NCBI GenBank assembly: GCA_026399025.1
Contig: JAPLRU010000052.1
Span: 1-57,541, forward strand
Direction of reading: 5' to 3'
Origin: Methylobacter sp.
Lineage (GTDB): Bacteria > Pseudomonadota > Gammaproteobacteria > Methylococcales > Methylomonadaceae
DNA: 57,541 bases
The number at the start of each line of letters is the position of its first letter. Position 1 is the first letter of the stretch. The position numbers and the translations under genes were made by a program. The notes under the pieces are model-generated. The model was not told the DNA's origin. It saw only the letters and a program-made list of their open reading frames with translations, and made no database searches. This document shows, in pieces, positions 26,790 through 34,698 of the stretch.

Positions 26790-27173
26790 ATGAACAAGAT
26801 TTTTTTCTTAACTATTTTATTGTCGGCAATGACTGCTTTTGCCGATGATGCTAAAAATGAGTGGCAGAACACGACGCTTTCCGACGCCACGATTAAGAAA
26901 ATTCAGGCTGCCCAATATGAATATAAAAAATGCGTGGGCGTTGAAATGCAAAAGCCGATTCATCAAGAACAGGAGAGCCGTAAAGCGACAGAAGACATCA
27001 TGAAACAATGCGAGACGATCTTATCCCAAATGCGTGAAGTGTATTTGGCGGAAAAAGTGCCGGGCACGATTGCCGACCGTCACTTAAAACAGATGCGCAT
27101 GCAAACCACTCGGAATGTACTGCAAGGCATGATGTTTAACGAAGCGGCGCGCAAATCCGGTCAACAACAATAA
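26790..27173 (+). CDS. Small periplasmic protein of the DUF2760/Hsp70 unit
   Basis: A 127-aa exported protein with a clear signal peptide (MNKIFFLTILLSAMTAF, cleavage after FA). The mature part is helical and charged, with two cysteines (KKCVGVEM and KQCETIL) that could form a disulfide, and ends Gln-rich. I do not recognise a named family. It lies 21 bases upstream of the DUF2760 gene and is probably co-transcribed with it and the Hsp70. Confidence 0.65.
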   Translation: MNKIFFLTILLSAMTAFADDAKNEWQNTTLSDATIKKIQAAQYEYKKCVGVEMQKPIHQEQESRKATEDIMKQCETILSQMREVYLAEKVPGTIADRHLKQMRMQTTRNVLQGMMFNEAARKSGQQQ

Positions 27174-27194
27174 TAACTAAAAGAGCCTTGAGTA

Positions 27195-27848
27195 ATGAAT
27201 AATTATGTAATCGATTTAACTCTAAAACCTACCACCTTCGATTTGTGGCATGTGTGTTTGGCCGGTACTGTCGCCGTTTTGGCGTTGGTTTTAATTGTGC
27301 TGCTGCTGTCGATGGTGATCGGTTTGGCGCGCAGCAAGAAGAAACCGGAAATTCAACCGGCCGCTCCCGCTCCTGCGCCTGAACCGATAGTAAAAATTGT
27401 CGAGAAAATCGTCGAAGTTGAAAAGCTGGTGCATGCGCCCGCTCCGGAACCGGTTGTGTTAAAAGAAGCAACTCCCGACGCCGCTTTGCAATTATTGGGT
27501 TTGCTGCAAAAAGAAGCGCGTTTTATCGATTTTATTAAAGAAGATATCGCCGCTTACGGCGACGCCGATATTGGCGTTGCCGCCCGCGTCGTGCATGAAG
27601 GCTGCAATAAAGCCATTAATGAGCACTTTACTTTGACCACCGTTCGCAACGAGCAGGAAGGCAGTAAAATTACGTTGCCCCAAGGCTTTGACGCCGCGGC
27701 CGTGCGTTTAACCGGCAATATCGTCGGCACTGCGCCTTTTACCGGCACCTTGGTTCACAAGGGCTGGCAAGTGACCGGCATCAGCTTGCCCAAACTGACC
27801 GCAGGCCATAATGCCGCGATTGTCGCACCGGCCGAGGTTGAGTTATGA
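27195..27848 (+). CDS. DUF2760 domain protein
   Basis: A 217-aa protein with one N-terminal membrane segment (about residues 20-45, VCLAGTVAVLALVLIVLLLS), a basic stop (RSKKKP), a Pro/Ala-rich linker with APAP repeats, and a C-terminal DUF2760 domain (ALQLLGLLQKEARFIDFIKE through FTGTLVHKGWQ). DUF2760 is commonly encoded directly before Hsp70-type chaperones. The stop overlaps the Hsp70 start in an ATGA arrangement, a sign of translational coupling. Function is unknown; an anchor or partner of the Hsp70 is an inference. Confidence 0.85.
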   Translation: MNNYVIDLTLKPTTFDLWHVCLAGTVAVLALVLIVLLLSMVIGLARSKKKPEIQPAAPAPAPEPIVKIVEKIVEVEKLVHAPAPEPVVLKEATPDAALQLLGLLQKEARFIDFIKEDIAAYGDADIGVAARVVHEGCNKAINEHFTLTTVRNEQEGSKITLPQGFDAAAVRLTGNIVGTAPFTGTLVHKGWQVTGISLPKLTAGHNAAIVAPAEVEL

Positions 27849-29782
27849 AAGATTTATTTAGTTTGCAGCCGAAACCCGTCGAAGCAAAGCCGGTGGCAGT
27901 GGAACCGGAAACTCAGCCGGATGAAAGCGTTGCTGAAGAGCCGGCGCAAAACGGAACGCGATTTTCGGTCGGTATCGATTTGGGGACCACGCATTGCGTG
28001 TTGTCTTATGCCAACCTGAATAATATCGACGATGAAGAATTTTCGCCGCTGGTTATGGCTATACCGCAACTGACCTCTCCCGGTTCGGTTGAAGACAAGC
28101 AACAATTGCCGTCGTTTTTATATCAGGCTCATGAAGCCGAGCTTGCCGAAGATTCCACTTCATTGCCTTGGACCGCAAAGCCGAATTACCTGGTCGGTGA
28201 AATCGCCCGTAACTTGGGCAGCAAAACCCCGATACGCTTGGTCTCCAGCGCCAAGAGCTGGTTATGTCACGCAGGCGTCGATTGCAAAGCCCCTATTTTG
28301 CCCGCCGAAGCGCCGGACGAAGTCGAACGGGTGTCGCCATTCCAGGCCACGACCGCTTATCTGCAACATATGTGCGACGCCTGGCGAAGCCTGCACCCGG
28401 AAGCGCCGTTGAATCAGCAGGATGTGGTTATTACGGTACCCGCTTCATTCGATCCGGCGGCACGGGAATTGACGGTTGAAGCCGCGCGCGCGGTGGGTTT
28501 GGATCAAGCCATTCTGCTCGAAGAACCGCAGGCGGCGTTATACAGCTGGATAGAAAAAAGTCATGGCGACTGGCGCAAGCAAGCGGAAGTCGGCGACATT
28601 ATTCTGGTCATCGATATTGGCGGCGGAACCACCGACTTGTCATTGATAGCGGTCACCCAACAAGAAGGTAACCTTGAACTGACCCGCGTAGCGGTTGGCG
28701 ATCATATTCTGTTGGGCGGCGACAATATGGACTTGGCCTTGGCTTATACCGTAAAAGCCAAGCTGGAAAAAGACGGCAAACGTTTGGAGCCTTGGCAAGT
28801 CCAGGCCTTGACCCATAGCTGTCGCGACGCCAAGGAAAAGCTTTTCAGTCATGCCGATATTGATAACATTCCGTTGGTGGTTGCGAGCCGGGGCTCATCG
28901 TTAATCGGCGGCACACTGCGTAGCGAATTAACCCGGGAAGAAGTCAATCGCGTCTTGGTTGAAGGCTTTCTGCCTAAGGTGTCAGTCAGCGACAGGCCGA
29001 TAAGCCGCCCTCGTACCGGTTTAAGAACCGCCGGTTTGCCTTACGCTCAAGATGCGGGCATCACCCGTCATCTGGCCGCATTTTTGGCTAAACAACAAGG
29101 CGCTACGGACGAGCTTAAAGATATCAATCTGCCGGAACATGCGAGCTTTTTGCATCCCACCGCCGTGTTGTTTAACGGCGGCGTGTTAAAAGCCGATACC
29201 TTGGCCGAACGCTTAATGGAAGTGCTGAATTCATGGTTGAGTGCGGAGCAAGCGCCCGAAGCCCGATTATTGGAAGGCGCCGATCTTGATTTAGCCGTCG
29301 CCCGCGGCGCCGCTTATTACGGCTATGTTCGCAAAGGCAAGGGCGTTCGTATTAAAGGCGGTACCGCCGCTTCTTACTATGTCGGTATCGAAAGCGCGAT
29401 GCCCGCCGTACCCGGCATGGCCCCGGAAATTCAGGCCTTATGCATTGCCCCGTTCGGTATGGAAGAAGGCACCCAACAGGAATTGCCCGATGATGAATTC
29501 GGTTTGGTGATTGGGGAGCCGGTACGGTTTCGCTTTTTTGCATCCAATACCCGGCGCGAGGATAAGGTTGGGATCCGTCTGGATTACTGGACTGACGAAG
29601 AACTCGACGAATTGGATGAAATTGAAATTACTTTGCCCGAAGAAAACCGCAGGCCGGGCGAAGTCATACCGGTGCATTTGTGCGCGGCCGTAACCGAAGT
29701 CGGCACCCTGGAACTGCAAGCCGTTTCCCAAAAAGACAACGGTCGCTGGAAGATTGAGTTTGATGTCAGGGCAGGGGAGTAG
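27845..29782 (+). CDS. Hsp70 family protein (DnaK-like)
   Basis: A 645-aa Hsp70-type ATPase. After about 35 Pro/Glu-rich residues the actin-like ATPase fold begins with FSVGIDLGTTHCVLSY (phosphate-1). Phosphate-2 is VIDIGGGTTDLSLIAV and the adenosine motif VLFNGGVLKADTL. The C-terminal part is a short substrate-binding-like beta domain without a DnaK helical lid or EEVD-like end. This type is usually part of a DUF2760-Hsp70-Hsp70(DUF3731) set; here the second Hsp70 is missing and ubiX follows after a repeat. Client proteins are unknown. Confidence 0.88.
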   Translation: MKDLFSLQPKPVEAKPVAVEPETQPDESVAEEPAQNGTRFSVGIDLGTTHCVLSYANLNNIDDEEFSPLVMAIPQLTSPGSVEDKQQLPSFLYQAHEAELAEDSTSLPWTAKPNYLVGEIARNLGSKTPIRLVSSAKSWLCHAGVDCKAPILPAEAPDEVERVSPFQATTAYLQHMCDAWRSLHPEAPLNQQDVVITVPASFDPAARELTVEAARAVGLDQAILLEEPQAALYSWIEKSHGDWRKQAEVGDIILVIDIGGGTTDLSLIAVTQQEGNLELTRVAVGDHILLGGDNMDLALAYTVKAKLEKDGKRLEPWQVQALTHSCRDAKEKLFSHADIDNIPLVVASRGSSLIGGTLRSELTREEVNRVLVEGFLPKVSVSDRPISRPRTGLRTAGLPYAQDAGITRHLAAFLAKQQGATDELKDINLPEHASFLHPTAVLFNGGVLKADTLAERLMEVLNSWLSAEQAPEARLLEGADLDLAVARGAAYYGYVRKGKGVRIKGGTAASYYVGIESAMPAVPGMAPEIQALCIAPFGMEEGTQQELPDDEFGLVIGEPVRFRFFASNTRREDKVGIRLDYWTDEELDELDEIEITLPEENRRPGEVIPVHLCAAVTEVGTLELQAVSQKDNGRWKIEFDVRAGE

Positions 29783-29835
29783 CGCTTTCGGCTTGGAAAC
29801 ATGAGTTTCCCGGCTATATAGGAAACCGGAAAATA

Positions 29836-29933
29836 GAACGCGGATGACGCGGATCAGACCGATAAACACTGATAGATGCTGTTGGCTCTTTAAAATTCAG
29901 TATAAATCCGTCTAATCCGCGTCATCCGTGTTC
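29836..29933. repeat. Inverted repeat, GAACGCGGATGACGCGGAT family
   Basis: A 19-base arm at 29836-29854 is matched by its reverse complement at 29915-29933 with one mismatch, enclosing 60 bases. It lies between the Hsp70 gene and ubiX. A diverged relative occurs at 47825-47884. The structure would fold into a large hairpin in RNA from either strand. Confidence 0.8.
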
Positions 29934-29968
29934 CACTTTAAAATCAGTCTCTTGTCTCTACATAAAAA

Positions 29969-30544
29969 ATGAATCGCAAAAAACGTTTAATCATAGCCAT
30001 GACCGGCGCCACCGGCGCGATTTATGGCGTAAGGATGCTGCAAGTTTTGCAGGCGCAGGAGCAATGGGAGACGCATTTAGTGATTTCTTCGGCCGGTGTG
30101 GTCAATTTAAAGCATGAAATGGGCATGAAGCGCGCTGAATTGGCCGAGTTGGCCGACGTGACTCACGGCATTAATGACATAGCCGCCGGCATTTCCAGCG
30201 GCGGCTTTAAAACCGAAGGCATGATCATCGCGCCCTGTTCGATGAAAACCTTGTCGGCGGTTGCGCACGGCTTTGGCGATAACCTGATTTCACGCGCGGC
30301 CGACGTGGTGCTGAAAGAGCGGCGGCGCTTGGTGGTGATGCCCCGCGAAACGCCGTTAAATCTGGTGCATATTCGCAATATGGCGAGCGTGACCGAAATG
30401 GGCGGCATTATTTTTCCGCCGATGCCGGCTTTTTACAGCAAATCGGATTCATTGGCAGCCATGGTGGATGAAACCGTGGGCCGGGTTTTGGATTTATTCG
30501 GGGTAAATGTCGATGGCTTGTATACACCTTGGGAAGGGCTCTGA
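29969..30544 (+). CDS. ubiX: Flavin prenyltransferase UbiX
   Basis: A 191-aa flavoprotein that attaches a dimethylallyl group to FMN, making prenyl-FMN for the UbiD decarboxylase of ubiquinone synthesis. Family motifs are intact: MTGATGAIYGVRML at the start, HLVISSAG, IIAPCSMKTLSAVAHG, and VVMPRETPLNLVHIRNM near residues 125-145. It is preceded by the inverted repeat at 29836-29933 and appears to be a single-gene unit. No ubiD is visible nearby. Confidence 0.93.
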   Translation: MNRKKRLIIAMTGATGAIYGVRMLQVLQAQEQWETHLVISSAGVVNLKHEMGMKRAELAELADVTHGINDIAAGISSGGFKTEGMIIAPCSMKTLSAVAHGFGDNLISRAADVVLKERRRLVVMPRETPLNLVHIRNMASVTEMGGIIFPPMPAFYSKSDSLAAMVDETVGRVLDLFGVNVDGLYTPWEGL

Positions 30545-30945
30545 TCGCCTAATTTAATAACTTCGGCAACAAACTCACCTTCCTGCCGGACGACTTGTGT
30601 ATAAAGGCGAGTGCCGGAGCGTGGGAACGATAGCAGATCCTCTCCAGACTTTGCGGCGGCGCTCTATTAGTTCCGGGCTCTATATTATCGGAATAATCGT
30701 AGTTTCTTAGTGCAGGGTTTTATTCGTCACGAAGAACGCGAAGTTTATTTTCTTCGTGTTCTTCGTGGTGAAGATTGTTTTTAATCGACTGTTGGTTATA
30801 AGCCGGTAGTCCGTTATCTTCAAAGATAAATTCCAGCTATAGGCTTTCAGCCGATATTTCGCATCCCACCCCGATTTTTATTATCGATGAAACTTTTAGT
30901 CTGCTGGGATATTAGTATCTTATGCCGGTAACTGAAGTGTCGAAA
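30545..30945. other. Intergenic region with REP-like palindromes
   Basis: No gene. It contains a GCCGGAGCGTGGGAACGAT half-palindrome at about 30614-30632, matching the repeats at 41599-41700 and 55805-56238, and a long hairpin at 30728-30768 of the CACGAAG family. The genes on both sides converge here (ubiX plus, waaA minus). Confidence 0.6.
30728..30768. repeat. CACGAAG-family palindrome
   Basis: CACGAAGAACGCGAAG is followed, after a short AT-rich loop, by CTTCGTGTTCTTCGTG, forming an almost perfect hairpin between the convergent ubiX and waaA genes. The same family occurs at 34563-34609 and 51718-51810, with a partial copy near 41514. Confidence 0.75.
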
Positions 30946-32205
30946 TTAAATATCCTGATTAAGAATATTAAGAATCCGGGTGATTGCGCCTTGGTTCTGT
31001 TGAACGAAGGCCTTACCATTCTCGGCTAACGCTTGCCTGTAGGCGGCATCGGCATACAAGGTAAGAATCGCAGTGCTTATTTCGTCGTTATCTTGACATT
31101 GTATAGCCGCATTCCGCTGCAATACGCCTTCGCTTATGTCCTTAAAATTTACCATATAAGGACCAAACATAACGGGAGTTCCAACCGCTAAGGCTTCCAA
31201 AATGTTGTGTCCGCCAACGGGAACCATGCTGCCGCCGACAAACGCAACGTCAGCGACCGCATAAAGCAACTTTAATTCACCCATGGTATCGGCCAGGTAA
31301 ACGTCGGTATGCGCAGTGCAAACTGCGTTGGCAGTGCGCACTGCCAACGCCAGTCGATGTGCTTCGCAGAGTTTTTTGACTTCGCCGAAGCGTTCGGGAT
31401 GTCGGGGGGCAATGACCAGTATTAAGTCGGGAATCTTCGGTTTTATTTTTTTATAGATGTCAAGAAACAGGGCTTCTTCGTCTTTGTGGGTGCTGGCAAT
31501 CAGCCAAACGAATCTGTGCTCAAACACATCAGTTTTTAATTGCGCGCCTTGTTTAATGAGGGCCGTTGAAACCTCAAGATCAAACTTTATATTGCCGAGT
31601 ACTTTAACTGTTTCGGCTTGCGCGCCAATAGCGATAAAGCGCTCGGCGTCGTCCGCTGTCTGGGTGGCGATTAATTTGATGCGGGATAATGCCGGCCTGA
31701 TAAGAGCGGGGATTTTTCGATATCCTTTTGCGGAATTTTTCGATAAGCGCGCATTGATAATATACAAAGGAATAGCGTTTTTGCCGCAATAAGCGAAAAA
31801 ATTGGGCCAGATTTCGGTTTCCATCATCACCGCGATTTTCGGCTTAAAGCATTGCATAAACCGCTTGACTGCGCAGGGTAGGTCATACGGCAGGTAAACA
31901 TGGTCGACGCTGTCCTGCATGACGGCTTTAACCCGTGCCGATCCTGTCGGTGTTGTGGTGGTAATTAATAATTTTGCCTGAGGGTGCTGTTGCAGTATTT
32001 GCCGAGCTAGAGGAAACAATGCTTCGGCCTCGCCGACTGAAACAGCGTGAAACCAGATCGCATGTTGAGCGAATTTTCTATCATACAGAGCGAATCGTTC
32101 GCGCCATCGGTACCGATAGGCAGGAGCTTTAATGCTTCGCCAGATCAGGCGAATGAATATGAAGGGGATTAAGAGGTAAAAAAGGCAGGAATAAAAAGTT
32201 CGCAT
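30946..32205 (-). CDS. waaA: 3-deoxy-D-manno-octulosonic acid transferase (Kdo transferase)
   Basis: A 419-aa inner-membrane-associated GT30 enzyme that adds Kdo from CMP-Kdo to lipid A. An N-terminal hydrophobic segment (YSCLFYLLIPFIFIRLI) anchors it, followed by WFHAVSVGEAEAL with the catalytic glutamate. Further motifs are LLITTTTPTGSARV, METEIWPN, LYIINARLS, and in the C-terminal half FVGGSMVPVGGHNILEALAVGTPVMFGP. It lies downstream of rplI on the same strand, across a hairpin. A perfect 26-base palindrome lies inside the coding sequence at 31325-31350. Confidence 0.94.
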   Translation of the reverse strand: MRTFYSCLFYLLIPFIFIRLIWRSIKAPAYRYRWRERFALYDRKFAQHAIWFHAVSVGEAEALFPLARQILQQHPQAKLLITTTTPTGSARVKAVMQDSVDHVYLPYDLPCAVKRFMQCFKPKIAVMMETEIWPNFFAYCGKNAIPLYIINARLSKNSAKGYRKIPALIRPALSRIKLIATQTADDAERFIAIGAQAETVKVLGNIKFDLEVSTALIKQGAQLKTDVFEHRFVWLIASTHKDEEALFLDIYKKIKPKIPDLILVIAPRHPERFGEVKKLCEAHRLALAVRTANAVCTAHTDVYLADTMGELKLLYAVADVAFVGGSMVPVGGHNILEALAVGTPVMFGPYMVNFKDISEGVLQRNAAIQCQDNDEISTAILTLYADAAYRQALAENGKAFVQQNQGAITRILNILNQDI

Positions 32206-32209
32206 AGTT

Positions 32210-32248
32210 AAAAGGCTCCAGGCTGTAAGTTGACCTTACCAGCCTTTT
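32210..32248 (-). terminator. Hairpin between rplI and waaA
   Basis: AAAAGGCT (32210-32217) pairs with AGCCTTTT (32241-32248), with further pairing inside. Read from the rplI side it ends in a short T-run, so it may partly terminate the ribosomal-protein transcript before waaA. The spacing to waaA is tight. Confidence 0.45.
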
Positions 32249-32270
32249 GCCTTTCGCCTTGAACCTTTAA

Positions 32271-32720
32271 TTATGCTTCAGCAGCAATTTTAATAGGCAT
32301 TTTTACGACAACATCGGTATGGCAATGAATGTCGATTTGGTATTCGCCAATTTGACGAATAACGCCTTGAGGTAAACGGATTTCATGTTTTTCAACAGGA
32401 ACGCCGGCTTCGGTAATGGCGGCAGCGATGTTCTGCGTACCTACGGAACCGAACAATTTGCCTTCATCTCCGGCTTTATGAGTGATCACAACTTGAAGCT
32501 TGCTCAATGCGTTGGCGCGCGTTTGAGCTGCACTCAGTTTTTCTGCCGCGGCTTTTTCAAGCTCTGCGCGACGTATTTCAAATTCGGCAATTTTAGTCGC
32601 TGTTGCAGCAACGGCTTTGCCGTACGGAATAAGATAGTTTCTGCCGTAGCCTGCTTTAATGGCAACTTTGTCGCCCAGGTTACCCAAGTTTGCTATCTTT
32701 TCAAGAAGAATAACTTCCAT
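32271..32720 (-). CDS. rplI: Large-subunit ribosomal protein L9
   Basis: A 149-aa protein of the 50S subunit that binds 23S rRNA. The N-terminal rRNA-binding domain is unmistakable: [19 protein letters not shown], then [16 protein letters not shown] (here [16 protein letters not shown]). A long central helix and the C-terminal domain ([31 protein letters not shown]) follow at full length. It closes the rpsF-rpsR-DUF2232-rplI unit. Confidence 0.97.
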   Translation of the reverse strand: MEVILLEKIANLGNLGDKVAIKAGYGRNYLIPYGKAVAATATKIAEFEIRRAELEKAAAEKLSAAQTRANALSKLQVVITHKAGDEGKLFGSVGTQNIAAAITEAGVPVEKHEIRLPQGVIRQIGEYQIDIHCHTDVVVKMPIKIAAEA

Positions 32721-32768
32721 CTTTTATTACCTCGTTATCGGATTTTATCCGGCTATTTTTTTACGCCA

Positions 32769-33662
32769 TTAAGGCGTGTGTTGATTCGAAATTTTATTGC
32801 GTAAGTTCATCCAGGTATCGCACAGTCCAACTACAGCAACAGGCAGCATGGCGTGAGGGATCAAAAACATGGTGATATAAAACATCGGCACGATGAAGCG
32901 ACCCATTTTCATTGCGGCAAATACGGTGTGCAGTACCGCCGTTCCGATAAAGGTGTACAGTACAAACAGCAAAATGGCGATATTCCAGGCAACTTCGGAA
33001 AGGGCACCGGAACTTGCCGATGCAATAACAAGCACCAGAATGCTGCCTATCGCCAATCTGGGATGGGTATTCAATGACAAAAATTCTTGCTTGAAACCGC
33101 CGGGGTTATACAGTAAAGCCTGCCACCACCGTCCCAGAAACAGGCCGAACAATAGGCCGAATACCGATGCCGCCGCGATGATGCCGGTCATGTAATGGGA
33201 CAGTACATCCAGCGTGTGCTGAATATCTTCAACGGGCGCTTTAGGAGGCACCATTTGCGAAAGTATGTTCTTCCACATCGTTGTCAACTCGGCGTTATAC
33301 AGATAAGCGCCGATAACGCCCAGAACACCCAGCAATACCGCAACTTCAATTGCCAGAGATAAATACCGGCCTTCTCTTAAGATGATTGAAATCAACCAAA
33401 CAGGAACCCACAATACCATCCCGTAAAGCAATACGAATTGATAATTGCCTAACAGGAAAAAACCTAATACCGCTGCTATTGCGGTTGAACACGCCAAGAC
33501 GATTAAGCCTTCGGTGGCTCCCCGTCTTAAGGTAACCAATGCAACAGAGGCTGAACTTACAATGCTTACCGGCGGCATAACCAGCGATATTAAGGCGAGA
33601 GTGGAAGCCACTAGCATGGCTTGCATGCGTCCCCGCATAATATATTCAGCTAAAAAACCCAC
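32769..33662 (-). CDS. DUF2232 membrane protein
   Basis: A 297-aa multi-pass membrane protein with about eight hydrophobic segments. The N-terminus ARMQAMLVAS-type (GRMQAMLVASTLALISL) and the position between rpsR and rplI are typical of the gammaproteobacterial DUF2232 protein. Its role is unknown. It begins 16 bases after the rpsR stop and is co-transcribed with the ribosomal proteins. Confidence 0.85.
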   Translation of the reverse strand: MGFLAEYIMRGRMQAMLVASTLALISLVMPPVSIVSSASVALVTLRRGATEGLIVLACSTAIAAVLGFFLLGNYQFVLLYGMVLWVPVWLISIILREGRYLSLAIEVAVLLGVLGVIGAYLYNAELTTMWKNILSQMVPPKAPVEDIQHTLDVLSHYMTGIIAAASVFGLLFGLFLGRWWQALLYNPGGFKQEFLSLNTHPRLAIGSILVLVIASASSGALSEVAWNIAILLFVLYTFIGTAVLHTVFAAMKMGRFIVPMFYITMFLIPHAMLPVAVVGLCDTWMNLRNKISNQHTP

Positions 33663-33678
33663 CGGTCAGTCCTGCGAA

Positions 33679-33906
33679 CTATTTGTGAGCGTCGCAGAAA
33701 GGCAACAATGCAATAAAACGAGCGCGTTTAATTGCAACACCGAGTTGTCTTTGGTACTTGGCGCTGGTTCCTGTGATGCGGCTGGGAACGATTTTGCCGG
33801 TTTCGGTGATGTAATCGCTCAATAAGTCCAGATCTTTGTAATCGATCTCGGTTCCGCCTTCTGCACTGAACCGGCAGAATCTTTTGCGTCTAATGTTACG
33901 TGCCAT
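33679..33906 (-). CDS. rpsR: Small-subunit ribosomal protein S18
   Basis: I take ATG at 33904-33906 ([13 protein letters not shown]), giving 75 aa, the normal length; the longer frame adds MNFTRII, which is not part of S18. The protein binds 16S rRNA as a heterodimer with S6. Motifs [30 protein letters not shown] and [11 protein letters not shown] are standard. Confidence 0.96.
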   Translation of the reverse strand: MARNIRRKRFCRFSAEGGTEIDYKDLDLLSDYITETGKIVPSRITGTSAKYQRQLGVAIKRARFIALLPFCDAHK

Positions 33907-33941
33907 AATAATTCTCGTAAAATTCAAGTGTTAAAGGTTTA

Positions 33942-34385
33942 TTAAGAAGCGCTTGTTGCAGCGTCGAAATCTTCGTCATCATCCAGGTCGTCATCGCTGC
34001 TTGCCGCAGCCGCTTCTCTGGCCGCTGCATCTTTGGCTCTTGATTCGGCCACTTTGTTTTCTTCAGCGGTTGATGTAGCAATGATAGAAGCCCCGGTAAT
34101 CGCGGTTTTTTGCAATAAAGTCATGCTGCGTAAAATGGCATCGTTAAAACGGAAGCCGCTTTCCAATTCCGCCAAGGTCGCTTGATCGCACTCGACATTC
34201 ATCAGTACATAATGCGCTTTATGAACTTTATTGATAGGGTAAGCCAAGTGTCTACGGCCCCAGTCTTCCAAACGGTGAATTTTGCCGGAAGTGGCTTCGA
34301 TGGTGGATTTATAACGTTCAATCATCGCCGGAACCTGAGAACTTTGGTCGGGATGGACTAAAAAGACAATTTCATAATGTCGCAT
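33942..34385 (-). CDS. rpsF: Small-subunit ribosomal protein S6
   Basis: A 147-aa 30S protein, partner of S18. It begins [18 protein letters not shown] and contains [16 protein letters not shown] and HYVLMNVEC. The C-terminus is an extended Ala/Asp/Glu-rich tail ([19 protein letters not shown]), longer than average; in E. coli the S6 tail receives added glutamates by RimK. It is the first gene of the unit, behind a structured leader and a promoter. Confidence 0.96.
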   Translation of the reverse strand: MRHYEIVFLVHPDQSSQVPAMIERYKSTIEATSGKIHRLEDWGRRHLAYPINKVHKAHYVLMNVECDQATLAELESGFRFNDAILRSMTLLQKTAITGASIIATSTAEENKVAESRAKDAAAREAAAASSDDDLDDDEDFDAATSAS

Positions 34386-34464
34386 GATTTTTCCTTTCGG
34401 GTTAAGCCTCCCATCTTCGTCTTTAAAGATGGTAAAGCAAGGAGGAGCGGACAGCCCCTAAGAA
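34386..34464 (-). promoter_or_regulatory. Candidate S6:S18 autoregulatory leader
   Basis: The roughly 79-base leader of rpsF folds well. CCTCC pairs with GGAGG around an inner stem CCATCTT/AAGATGG (34406-34445 on the plus strand), with GTCCG just 5' of it. The S6:S18 complex is known to bind a hairpin with a CCG-containing bulge in rpsF leaders to repress translation. The placement and structure fit that motif, though I have not aligned it to the Rfam model. Confidence 0.6.
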
Positions 34465-34470
34465 CCGGGC

Positions 34471-34499
34471 ATTATAGATGTTTTTTCAAATATTGGAAA
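34471..34499 (-). promoter_or_regulatory. Sigma70-like promoter of rpsF
   Basis: On the minus strand, TATAAT (34471-34476) is preceded at exactly 17 bases by TTTCCA (34494-34499), four of six positions of the -35 consensus. Transcription would start near 34464, just before the structured leader. Confidence 0.65.
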
Positions 34500-34562
34500 G
34501 TGCGGTAAGCGAAACGGAACACAGATAATACATAAGCACAGGTTAAAACTTAAAAAACTCAC

Positions 34563-34609
34563 CACGAAGACACGAAGGACACGAAGTTTTTAAGCTTCGT
34601 GTCTTCGTG
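34563..34609. repeat. CACGAAG-family palindrome
   Basis: CACGAAGACACGAAG (34563-34577) is perfectly complementary to 34595-34609, with GACACGAAG partly repeated in the loop. It lies between the pilT/pilU-type gene end and the rpsF promoter in a 313-base gap that holds no gene. It could terminate or insulate transcription on either side. Confidence 0.8.
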
Positions 34610-34698
34610 CTGAATTGCTTTTTGTATTTTTGTTAAAAAACTTTTAGTTGCCTGCTTACTATTCGTTTCATCCGAGCGAGTTCCCCTCACTTAAAAAA

